Shown one piece after another: positions 52,293 through 59,823 of a stretch of 64,000 nucleotides of DNA. The notes under the pieces are model-generated. The model was not told where the DNA came from, searched no databases, and saw nothing but the letters and a program-made list of their open reading frames with translations. Every line of letters begins with the position of its first letter. The first letter of the stretch is position 1. Location: assembly GCA_965261455.1 (NCBI GenBank), contig OZ253453.1, forward strand, positions 620,001-684,000, read 5' to 3'. The position numbers and the translations under genes were made by a program. Source of the stretch: DAOUKH01 sp965261455. GTDB lineage: Bacteria; Chloroflexota; Dehalococcoidia; SHYB01.

Positions 52293-54683
52293 TCAGACCC
52301 AAGGCCCCTGATCGAGCACGACTCCGTCGGCTTCGAGCGCGCGGACGTCCGCCTCGACATAACCGAGCTCCGCTAGGATCGGGCGGGTGTGCTCGCCGAT
52401 GCAGGCGGCCGGCCCCGCGGGGAGATCGACGCCTTCAAAGCGGAGCGCCGGCCCGTGTCGGTAGTGGGGCTTCTCGAACCGGCGGGGGTGCGACGTTGTC
52501 GTCCGCAGGCCCTGCTCGGCGGCCCAGGGCTCGGTGAGCCAGAAGCGGCTCCATCGCGCCCCGTCGGCGCGGACGCAGGCCACGTCGGCCTCGGTCAGCC
52601 GCCGCTCCCACTCATCGGCGGTCTCCTTGGCGAACACCGCCTCGATTTCGGCGGCGAGGGCGTCGTCATGCTTCCGACGCGCGTCTGTGGACTCGAAGCG
52701 AGGGTCCCGTGCGAGATCGCCCCGCCCGATGGCCGCGCACAGCCGCCGCCATTCGTCTTCCTTGGGACAGGCGAGGAAGACCCATCCGTTGCCGCCCGTA
52801 CGGTAGAGCCGGTAGAGCGCGTGGAAGCCCTGTTGCTCGGCATCGACGGACGGCTCGCCGGGGCATCCTTCGTAGTCGAGCAGAGCGTCGGAGACCTCGT
52901 AGGCGCCGGTGGTGATCATCCGCGTCTCGATGTACTGGCCCTTCCCGTTGCGCCGCGCCGCGTGGAGGCCGAGGAGCAGCGCCGTCGCCACGCCGAGCGC
53001 CCCGTCGGGGTCGCCGTGGCTCGCGTCCATTGGCGGGTTGCCGCGGCCCGCGGCCCGCACTCCAGAGCCGACGACGGCCGAGACCGTGGGATGGAAGGCG
53101 GGCTGCCGGTGGTACGGCCCCGACGAACCGTAGGAGCCGGCGTACAGATAGACGAGGCGCGGGTTCACCGCCGAGACCGTCTCGTAATCGAGGCCGAGGC
53201 GCTTGTCGGCCCCGGGCCGGAAGTTGTGCATCAGGGCGTCCGCCCGCTCGACGAGGCGGTGCAGAATCTCCCGCCCGCGCTCCGTCTTCAGATCGACGGC
53301 GACGCTCTCCTTGCCCTGGATTGTCTTCGTTGAGCTCTCCGGAAGCCGCCGCATCGCGTCGCCGCCCGGTGGCTCGATCTTGATAACACGGGCCCCGAGG
53401 TCGGCGAGCAGGGTGGCCCCGAACGGCGCGGCGTAGTACGACGCCAGTTCGAGGACAGTCACGCCCTCCAGCGGCGGCCTCGCGGCGTGAACTGCGTCGG
53501 CGGCGGCGCGGGACGGGGCGGGAAGTGGCCGGGCGGCGAGGGCGAGCGCTTCGCCGCGGTGCTCGTCGAGGAACGGAGCAGGCCCCCGCACCCGTGACGG
53601 TGTGTCCCGGAAGGTGCCGAGTGGAGCGATCTGCTTCATGCGCCCCACGCGCGGGTCGTCGACCTCGACGACGATGCCGTTGTGCTTCGCCTGGGGATGC
53701 TCCATGTATTCGCGGACCGTCCCGAAACGCTCGCCGCCGCAGCCGCCGTCCTCTAGGAACATGGCGGTCCACTCGTCGGAGGTCCTCGTCCGCAGGCGCT
53801 CCTTGATACGAGCGCCGAGCTCGGCCTTCGCCGCGGCGCTGGGGAAGGTGTAGGGGATGTCGGCCATGGCCGGATCGTCGTAGACCTCGCTGAGCCCGAT
53901 GAGGTTGAGGAAGTTGCGGAAGATGTGGACCATCGTCGAGGCCGACTGGATCCAGCGCCCGTCCTTGCATTCCGCGATGGTGTAGCCGAGCGTGGAGGCG
54001 TCGTGGGGGTCGGGATGCTGCAACGGGGCCTCGGCCTTGGCGGCGTAGGCGGCCTCCTCGCCGACGGGGACGAGCCAGCCGTTGAGGGAGTGCGCCGTCG
54101 CCGCGGCAAGCAGCGTCGCTTCGAGCCGGGCGCCGCGACCGGTGCGCTCGCGGTCCCACAGCGCCGCCAGCACACCCTGCGCCGCGAGATGGGCCGCGCC
54201 CAGAGTCATGCGCGGTATCGCGTCGAACAGCGGCCCCTCGCGCCGCCAGGGACGCCGTCCCAGCAGGAGGCCCGCCTTCGCCGCGACGATACCCTCGTAG
54301 CCCTTGAGTCCGGCATAGGGGCCACGCTCGCCGAAGCCTCGAATCGCGGCGTAGACCAGCCGGGGGGTCTCCGCCGCTAGCGTCTCGTAGCCCACGCCGA
54401 GCCGCTCGGCGACGCCGGGGCGGAATGCCTCGATCACCGCGTCGGCCCGCGCCGCCAGCCGCCGCGCCGTGGCCTGGTCATCCTCCAACGTCAGGTCGAG
54501 CGCCACGCTCTTCTGTCCGCGCCGCCACTGCAGGTAGGCGGGATGGCCGCGGAGCGGGTCGCCGCCAGGCGGCTCGACCGTAATCACCTCGGCGCCGGTG
54601 TCGGCGAGGAACATCGTGGTGAGCGCGCCGGCGAGGCTCTGGCTGAAGTCGACGACGGTAACCCCGTCGCAGGGCTGCTGCAT
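52293..54683 (-). CDS. Two-domain class III CoA-transferase (CaiB/BaiF)
   Basis: 796 residues, two CaiB/BaiF units in one chain, whereas the family usually has one unit of about 400. Unit 1 begins GVTVVDFSQSLAGALTTMFL with ADTGAEVITVEPPGGDPLRG; unit 2 begins GVTVLELASYYAAPFGATLL with ADLGARVIKIEPPGGDAMRR. Unit 2 keeps a catalytic-Asp-type motif in MDASHGDPDGALGVATALLL. Such enzymes move CoA between carboxylic acids. It converges with partner B, with 7 bases between the stops. The acid substrate is unknown. Confidence 0.9.
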   Translation of the reverse strand: MQQPCDGVTVVDFSQSLAGALTTMFLADTGAEVITVEPPGGDPLRGHPAYLQWRRGQKSVALDLTLEDDQATARRLAARADAVIEAFRPGVAERLGVGYETLAAETPRLVYAAIRGFGERGPYAGLKGYEGIVAAKAGLLLGRRPWRREGPLFDAIPRMTLGAAHLAAQGVLAALWDRERTGRGARLEATLLAAATAHSLNGWLVPVGEEAAYAAKAEAPLQHPDPHDASTLGYTIAECKDGRWIQSASTMVHIFRNFLNLIGLSEVYDDPAMADIPYTFPSAAAKAELGARIKERLRTRTSDEWTAMFLEDGGCGGERFGTVREYMEHPQAKHNGIVVEVDDPRVGRMKQIAPLGTFRDTPSRVRGPAPFLDEHRGEALALAARPLPAPSRAAADAVHAARPPLEGVTVLELASYYAAPFGATLLADLGARVIKIEPPGGDAMRRLPESSTKTIQGKESVAVDLKTERGREILHRLVERADALMHNFRPGADKRLGLDYETVSAVNPRLVYLYAGSYGSSGPYHRQPAFHPTVSAVVGSGVRAAGRGNPPMDASHGDPDGALGVATALLLGLHAARRNGKGQYIETRMITTGAYEVSDALLDYEGCPGEPSVDAEQQGFHALYRLYRTGGNGWVFLACPKEDEWRRLCAAIGRGDLARDPRFESTDARRKHDDALAAEIEAVFAKETADEWERRLTEADVACVRADGARWSRFWLTEPWAAEQGLRTTTSHPRRFEKPHYRHGPALRFEGVDLPAGPAACIGEHTRPILAELGYVEADVRALEADGVVLDQGPWV

Positions 54684-54873
54684 GGCGAGGGCATGGTAAG
54701 AGAATCGCCGCGGCGGCGCTAGCGAGGCATATCCTCTCTCGAGTCTCCCCCGAAGGGGGGCTTTGCTGCATAAGGCTCTTTTGAATCAGCCTTCTGCAAT
54801 GCGCGCTCCCGTTTTGGTGTGGGGGGGGGGGTAGTGCGCGCCGACCCGGACGTGGGATAATTGAAGGTGCCGA
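54684..54873. repeat. Short intergenic repeat and spacer
   Basis: Contains CCTCTCTCGAGTCTCCCCCG and GGGGGGCTTTGCTGCATAAG (about 54733-54770), a partial copy of the composite repeat, then an unusual run of 10 G (about 54822-54831). No gene. Confidence 0.5.
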
Positions 54874-55027
54874 CCGGAGTTCACTTCCGGTGAGCGCCGG
54901 TGGTTTGGGTCGGCTCACCGTCGCCGTGCCAGTCGAGCGGGGTTCCGGGCTGCCATCCCAGGGATGGTGGATTTCCCCAGACCCGCTGGCTGAATGCAAG
55001 TTCGAGCCGGAAAGGGGGTCTGGGCAC
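54874..55027 (+). promoter_or_regulatory. Structured leader with alternative hairpins
   Basis: Four helices can be drawn. CCGGA (54874-54878) with TCCGG (54886-54890). CGGTGAGC (54888-54895) with GCTCACCG (54913-54920), which shares CGG with the first and so excludes it. CCATCCC (54953-54959) with GGGATGG (54961-54967). CCCAGACCC (54976-54984) with GGGTCTGGG (55016-55024), extended inside by CTGGCT/AGCCGG. The last helix ends 4 bases before an ATG and buries part of its AAAGGGGG ribosome site. This architecture suggests a riboswitch or attenuator; it matches no class I can name. Confidence 0.45.
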
Positions 55028-55028
55028 G

Positions 55029-55091
55029 ATGCGATATGTCGTAGCGCTTGCCATAGCGCTCTTCGCCTACGGACTGATCTTCCAGGCCTAA
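55029..55091 (+). CDS. Possible 20-residue hydrophobic peptide
   Basis: MRYVVALAIALFAYGLIFQA, a single membrane-spanning segment. AAAGGGGG lies upstream inside the last helix of the structured leader. It precedes a 77-residue gene by 44 bases. It could be a leader peptide or a small membrane protein. Confidence 0.4.
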   Translation: MRYVVALAIALFAYGLIFQA

Positions 55092-55135
55092 GAACGGTTG
55101 CCCGCCGCCCCGGCGGCGAGATAGAAAGGCCAAGG

Positions 55136-55369
55136 ATGGGTACCGACGACTACGACCAAATCGCCGCGCTGCGTAAGCTGGGTGCGGCGCTATTTGGCCG
55201 TAACAACCTGATCGGCACGGACTTCGCCGATGCGCGAGCTTCCCGCGTGGTCAGCCAATTCGTACAAGACGGGGCGGGTATCCACATTCAGTTCGCGGTT
55301 TCCAATCACGCCCTCGGCAAGGTGATGACCAGGGAAGTGAGTGAGGCGCTGGACACCCTATTACGTTAG
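55136..55369 (+). CDS. Hypothetical protein (77 aa)
   Basis: MGTDDYDQIAALRKLGAALF start with AAAGG upstream. Balanced composition, predicted helix-strand-helix, FVQDGAGIHIQFAVSNHALG and EVSEALDTLLR. No family recognised. It follows the structured leader and hydrophobic peptide in the same direction, and is probably the gene they control. Confidence 0.6.
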   Translation: MGTDDYDQIAALRKLGAALFGRNNLIGTDFADARASRVVSQFVQDGAGIHIQFAVSNHALGKVMTREVSEALDTLLR

Positions 55370-55423
55370 AGAGGTCCGTCACACTGATCGGCCCTGTCCG
55401 GTGAAGCGGCTTGACGTCTGGCC

Positions 55424-56344
55424 CTACCAGTAAGGCGTATCGCCTCGCGCCACGCAGGCGTAGACATCCCCCTCGATTTCGGCAGTTAGCCTTGTCTGTT
55501 TGTGGCATTGGAGAGAAATTACCCGCTTGCCGCCGTCGAAGGTGACGGCCGCCCGAACCTCCGTCAGGTTCGCGAGCGTGATGTATGAGCCCCTGTCTGA
55601 GTAGATGACTTCGGGGTCGACATACCGATCACGGTCGTACGGAGCGGGCAGGAGGACGAGAAGGCCCGTGAGGTCGAAATCCGTTACTGTGCTCCGCCCG
55701 CCGAGGTCGCCGGCCAGCGCAAGCAGCACCCCAGCAGGCCCTTGCTCGTCTTCATAGAACGGGCCCGAGACGCGTACGCGTGGGACTGCCGCCGGCGATT
55801 CAGGATCCGTGGTGTCCCTTCCGTCGAGGACGTTGACCCACAGCCTCGCCCCAGGAAGGTTCGCGATACGCTCGTTCGCCAGGGCGGTTCGCTGTGCCGG
55901 GATACTCGTCGCCGTCGGCGTGGGCGGGCGGGTCGCCGTCGGCTTGGGGGTGGCCGTGACTCGAGGCGTCGATGTCGGGGCACCGTCGCAGAGCATCTTC
56001 CCGCGACGCTCCAGTGCCTTCTTCGCCTCGTAGTCGGGAAACATCTCAAAGAAGACGGGGTATTCGTATTCAAGGCGCTCGGTCGCGGGCCTCGTCAGCG
56101 GCCACTTGCCGTTAGGCCAGAGCCGTCCGAAAATCTCCACGTCCGTCTCAACCCACACGGCCCGCCCGATGTCCGTCTCCCGACAGTGCAGCGTTCCCGA
56201 CGGGACAGCCAGTGGCCACTTGTCCCACTCCGAGCGGCGGAGTTCCACCGACTCCGTTCCGCCGCCCCCAAGGTTCTCCAGCGGGCCGACACAGGCGGCG
56301 GTGAACAGCACCAAGGGTACAAGTGCCGCGGCGGTGAATCGCAT
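55424..56344 (-). CDS. Lipoprotein with DUF2511-like domain
   Basis: 306 residues from the ATG at 56344 (GTG three codons earlier also possible). Signal peptide with lipobox FTAACVG, then a domain of about 30-110 with ELRRSEWDKWPLAVPSGTLH and AVWVETDVEIFGRLWPNGKW, resembling DUF2511 (YebY-like). A Pro/Thr linker (TPRVTATPKPTATRPPTPTA) precedes a C-terminal beta domain with LPGARLWVNVLDGRD and VTFDGGKRVISLQCHKQTRL. Membrane-anchored on the outer face; function unknown. Confidence 0.82.
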   Translation of the reverse strand: MRFTAAALVPLVLFTAACVGPLENLGGGGTESVELRRSEWDKWPLAVPSGTLHCRETDIGRAVWVETDVEIFGRLWPNGKWPLTRPATERLEYEYPVFFEMFPDYEAKKALERRGKMLCDGAPTSTPRVTATPKPTATRPPTPTATSIPAQRTALANERIANLPGARLWVNVLDGRDTTDPESPAAVPRVRVSGPFYEDEQGPAGVLLALAGDLGGRSTVTDFDLTGLLVLLPAPYDRDRYVDPEVIYSDRGSYITLANLTEVRAAVTFDGGKRVISLQCHKQTRLTAEIEGDVYACVARGDTPYW

Positions 56345-56447
56345 AGTGGGCACCCCATTAGCGTAGCACCGCGCCCGGCACGCCGTCCAACGAGCGTCGC
56401 GGGCCGCGGTTCAGTGGTGCCTCCAATTAAACTGAGACACTACGGGG

Positions 56448-56490
56448 GCCCCTCACCCCAGCCCTCTCTCCTCCCTCTCTAAGGAGCAGA
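56448..56490. repeat. Degraded CCCTCACCCC repeat
   Basis: CCCCTCACCCCAGCCCTCTC followed by CTCCCTCTCTAAGG, a damaged copy of the dispersed palindrome, in the divergent gap before module C. Confidence 0.5.
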
Positions 56491-56552
56491 GACCCTCGCA
56501 CCGGGCGCTTTGCTACAATGCGCCGGGCTTAGTCGGCGGGGAGGCGACGGAC

Positions 56553-57647
56553 TTGGACTTGCGGTCGAGCAAAGTGGACGTGACCGATGAGTACGCCGCG
56601 ATGGAGTACTTCTGGGAGCAGGGCTGGACCGACGGCCTCCCCATCGTCGCGCCGACTCGCGAGCGCATCGAGGCCTGCCTGGCCCACGCCGGCCTCGACT
56701 CACAGGACGTCATCGGATCGTACGAGGCGCGGGCCTCCGCCCTCACCGCCGAAAAGCTGGCGATCAATGCCGTCACGGCGGGGTGCAAGCCGGAGTACAT
56801 GCCGGTGCTCGTCGCCGCGTTCGAGGGCCTGACCGACCCCGCGTTCAGGATGAACCACATGGCGAGTCTGGGCAGCCCGTGGCCGCTCGTCATCGTTAAC
56901 GGCCCCATCGTCGAGCGTCTGGGCATGAACACGGGACAATACCTGCTCGGCCCCACGGGGAACCGCGCCAACGCCACCATTGGGCGGGCGGTGAGCCTGA
57001 CGATGGCCAACTGCTTCGACGCCAAGGTCGGCGGCGTGCAGCGCGGCACGATGGGGAACCCTAACCGCTGGTCGTTCTGCGCCGCCGAGCGCGAGGGCAG
57101 CCCCTGGCCCCGCGTCCACGAGCAGCGCGGGCTTGCCGGCGGCGTGAGCGCGGTCACCGTCGTCGGTACGATGGACGGCGTGCTCCAGTTCGTCACCCCC
57201 AACTTCACCGACCCCACCGACCTCTGCGAGCTCATAGCCCAGCGCATCGCCTACGGATTCTTCACCTTGGGGACGTTCGTGGTGATGATGGCCCCGGTCT
57301 TCCAACAGCACTTCATCGACGCGGGCTGGACGCAGGACGACGTGAAGACGTACCTGACCGAGCACACGTGCCGCTCGGTGGCGAGCCTCAAGACCGACGG
57401 GCGCTGGGAGCGCTACGGCACGCGCCTCTCCCCCACCGCCCCGCCCATCGAGCCCGGCGACGAGACTCGTCTCATCCCCATGCGCCACGACCCCGCGCTC
57501 ATCGATATCCTGTACACCCAGGCCGAATACGACCGCACGCTCGATTTCCTCATCATGGCCTGCGGGGGCGAGGCGGGGAACTACGGGGCCTACGTGGGCC
57601 CCTACCCCCAGGGCACCGAGCCGGTCACCGTTCCCATCAAGGATTAG
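56553..57647 (+). CDS. UGSC-partner protein C, function unknown (364 aa)
   Basis: 364 residues. EQGWTDGLPIVAPTRERIEA, LTAEKLAINAVTAGCKPEYM (Cys78), NATIGRAVSLTMANCFDAKV and GSPWPRVHEQRGL. The most divergent of the three partners, with a unique C-terminal segment (YTQAEYDRTLDFLIMACGGE). TTG start, with GGGGAGG eight bases upstream; the next Met is too deep in the conserved region. TACAAT near 56514 may be a -10 element. It is followed after 25 bases by selenoprotein C. Confidence 0.8.
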   Translation: MDLRSSKVDVTDEYAAMEYFWEQGWTDGLPIVAPTRERIEACLAHAGLDSQDVIGSYEARASALTAEKLAINAVTAGCKPEYMPVLVAAFEGLTDPAFRMNHMASLGSPWPLVIVNGPIVERLGMNTGQYLLGPTGNRANATIGRAVSLTMANCFDAKVGGVQRGTMGNPNRWSFCAAEREGSPWPRVHEQRGLAGGVSAVTVVGTMDGVLQFVTPNFTDPTDLCELIAQRIAYGFFTLGTFVVMMAPVFQQHFIDAGWTQDDVKTYLTEHTCRSVASLKTDGRWERYGTRLSPTAPPIEPGDETRLIPMRHDPALIDILYTQAEYDRTLDFLIMACGGEAGNYGAYVGPYPQGTEPVTVPIKD

Positions 57648-57672
57648 CACGCCAGGAAGGAGCAGAGCCGCG

Positions 57673-58206
57673 ATGGAGGTCTACGTTCCCGTCTCCGAGG
57701 CCGCCGCCCGCGGGCCGAAACTCGCGCCGCGTCTCGATACGTTCGACGGCAAGCGCGTCGGCATCCTGTGGAACCACCGCGTCCACGGCGACCGCCTCTT
57801 GACGCGCATCCGCGAGCGGCTCGTCGAGGAATACGAGCCGCTGGAGACTTCCTGGCACCAGAAGGTCTACCACGGCGAGCCGATGCCGCCGGAGCTGCTC
57901 GAAGAGGTCGCCGCGGCCTGCGACGCGGTCATCACCGGCGTCGGCGACTGAGGCTCATGTTCGTCGGCCCTGGCGGCCGACGCGACGCGGCTCGAAGACC
58001 GTGGGGTGCCCGTGGCCGCCATCGGCCCCGACAAGCTCATCCTCAGCATCGGCCGCTCCATGGCCCAGCGCCACGGCTATCCTGATTTCCCCTTCGTGGT
58101 CATCGACTACCCCTACGCCGAAAGCCTGGACGAGGAGCGGCTCGAAGCGCACCTCGAACGGGCCTGGCCCCAGGTACAGAGCGTGCTCCTCGAGGGTGGC
58201 GCGTAG
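57673..58206 (+). CDS. UGSC-type selenoprotein C (in-frame UGA = Sec93)
   Basis: 177 residues when the TGA at 57949-57951 is read as selenocysteine. FDGKRVGILWNHRVHGDRLL, CDAVITGVGD-Sec-Gly-Ser-Cys-Ser-Ser, then RGVPVAAIGPDKLILSIGRS and YPDFPFVVIDYPYAESLDEE, where A and B have HPLGSLT. A strong hairpin starts 10 bases after the TGA. AAGGAGCAG precedes the ATG. The DHA2 exporter gene follows after 30 bases, which may make a three- or four-gene operon with partner C. Confidence 0.9.
57962..57982 (+). promoter_or_regulatory. SECIS-like hairpin of selenoprotein C
   Basis: CGTCGGCC-CTGGC-GGCCGACG: a perfect eight-pair stem with a five-base loop containing GG, starting 10 bases after the UGA. The best SECIS candidate of the three; a G in the apical loop is the known SelB contact. 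Confidence 0.6.
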
Positions 58207-58236
58207 CGCCCGCGACGCGATGCCGGCAAGGACCGC

Positions 58237-59796
58237 GTGTTCAAGCTGACCGCCCTCCGGGCTGAGGACCTTCGTGGGCGTCCGCTGCGCTGGTGGGCGC
58301 TCGGGGCGCTGGCGCTGAGCCCCGTGATCGCGGGGATGGACAACACGCTCCTTGCCGTGTCGCTGCCCACGCTCCAGCGCGAGTTCGACGCCAGCGCCTC
58401 TATGCTCCAATGGATCGCGGCCGCCCATATCCTTTCCTTCGCCGGGCTTCTGCTCACGATGGGCAACCTCGGCGACCGCTTCGGTCGAGCGCGAATGATG
58501 CGCCTCGGGCTGGCGGTCTTCGCCGCCGCCTCCTTGGGGGCGGTCCTCTCGGAGAGCGCGGTCCAGTTGATCGTGGCGCGGGCCGCCATGGGGGCGGGCG
58601 GGGCCATGTTCCTGCCCTGTACGCTCTCCACCGTCAACGACCTGTTCACCGGGGCTGAACGGGCCAAGGCCATCGCGATATGGGTGGCGATCGGCGGCAT
58701 CGGCGTCGGCATTGGGCCGGTGTCGGGGGGCGCGCTGATCGTGGCCTTCTCCTGGCAGGCCGTCTTCATTGTCAATATCTTTCTTCCTCTCGCCGCCTTG
58801 GCCTTGGGTGCCCGGCTGGTCCCGGAGAGCAAGGACCCCTCCTACCGGCCCCTCGACCTTCTCGGGGCCGTGCTGTCCACTGCCGCCATGACCATCTTGG
58901 TCTTCGCGATCATACGAGTCCCCTCCGATGGGTGGACCGCCCTGACGGTGGTCGCCGGCTTCGCCGCCGCCGCGGTGCTGGGAGCCGCCTTCGTGGCCTA
59001 CGAGCTTCGCTGCCCCTTCCCCCTTCTCGACCTGCGCCTCTTTCGACGACCGTTTTTCACGGCCGGCGTCGCGGCGCTCGGCCTCTCCTTCTTCGCACTC
59101 TTCGGCATGATGTTCGGCATGACGCAATACCTGCAGTTTGTGAAAGAGCTTTCCCCGTTGGAAGCGGGCGCGTTAATGCTTCCCATCGCGGTGGGGTTCC
59201 CCACCGGCGTGCGGGTTGGACAGCGCCTGAACGCGAGGATTGGCACCAAGGGTTCGGTGACCTTGGGCCTGCTGATGTTGACGGGCGGCTTCACCGCCAT
59301 CGGCTTCTACGGCCTGGGGACGCCGTACGCCGTAATCGGCTTCATCATCTTCTACAACGAGTTTTCGCTCGGCCTCGTCATGCCGCCTTCGATCGACGCC
59401 ATCGTGGGATCCTCCCCGCGGTCGGAAGCCGGCGTCGGCTCCGCTGTGAACGATATCTCCCGGCAGGTCGCCGGCGCCCTCGGCGTCGCGGTGATTGGGT
59501 CGGTCATGACCTCCCTCTACGCTGGCAAGATGGCGGCAACGATCGCGGGCCTCGGTGTGCTCTCCCCGGAGCAGATCGAAGCCGCTTCCGATTCCGTGGG
59601 CTCGGCCACCACCATCGCCGCCCAGATAGGCGGCGCCGCGGGCGCGACGCTCGACCTCGCGGCCCGCTCCACGTTCGCCGACGCCATGGGCATCGCCATC
59701 ATGGCCGGCGGCGGCGTCACCTTCGCGGCAGCGCTCTTCATCGCGCGCTTTATGCCGTCGCGCCATCAGGACTACGACGTTGCGCCACACCCGTAG
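58237..59796 (+). CDS. DHA2-family MFS drug/metabolite exporter 1
   Basis: 519 residues, 14 predicted membrane segments. Motif A GNLGDRFGRARMMRLG and motif C GIGVGIGPVSGG mark a proton-driven exporter of the EmrB/QacA type; Asp in GMDNTLLAVSLPTLQREF is the usual TM1 motif. GTG start with AAGGA upstream. It follows selenoprotein C by 30 bases and is 55-65% similar by eye to the next gene, a tandem duplication. Confidence 0.92.
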   Translation: MFKLTALRAEDLRGRPLRWWALGALALSPVIAGMDNTLLAVSLPTLQREFDASASMLQWIAAAHILSFAGLLLTMGNLGDRFGRARMMRLGLAVFAAASLGAVLSESAVQLIVARAAMGAGGAMFLPCTLSTVNDLFTGAERAKAIAIWVAIGGIGVGIGPVSGGALIVAFSWQAVFIVNIFLPLAALALGARLVPESKDPSYRPLDLLGAVLSTAAMTILVFAIIRVPSDGWTALTVVAGFAAAAVLGAAFVAYELRCPFPLLDLRLFRRPFFTAGVAALGLSFFALFGMMFGMTQYLQFVKELSPLEAGALMLPIAVGFPTGVRVGQRLNARIGTKGSVTLGLLMLTGGFTAIGFYGLGTPYAVIGFIIFYNEFSLGLVMPPSIDAIVGSSPRSEAGVGSAVNDISRQVAGALGVAVIGSVMTSLYAGKMAATIAGLGVLSPEQIEAASDSVGSATTIAAQIGGAAGATLDLAARSTFADAMGIAIMAGGGVTFAAALFIARFMPSRHQDYDVAPHP

Positions 59797-59823
59797 AATA
59801 GGGGCCGGCATGAAAGTCGCGGC

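Noticed and set aside
15922..57951. The three TGA codons as simple pseudogene stops or reassigned Trp
   Set aside because: All three sit at the same Gly-Asp-x-Gly-Ser-Cys position with conserved sequence after them, and TGG is used normally for Trp elsewhere; selenocysteine explains this better.
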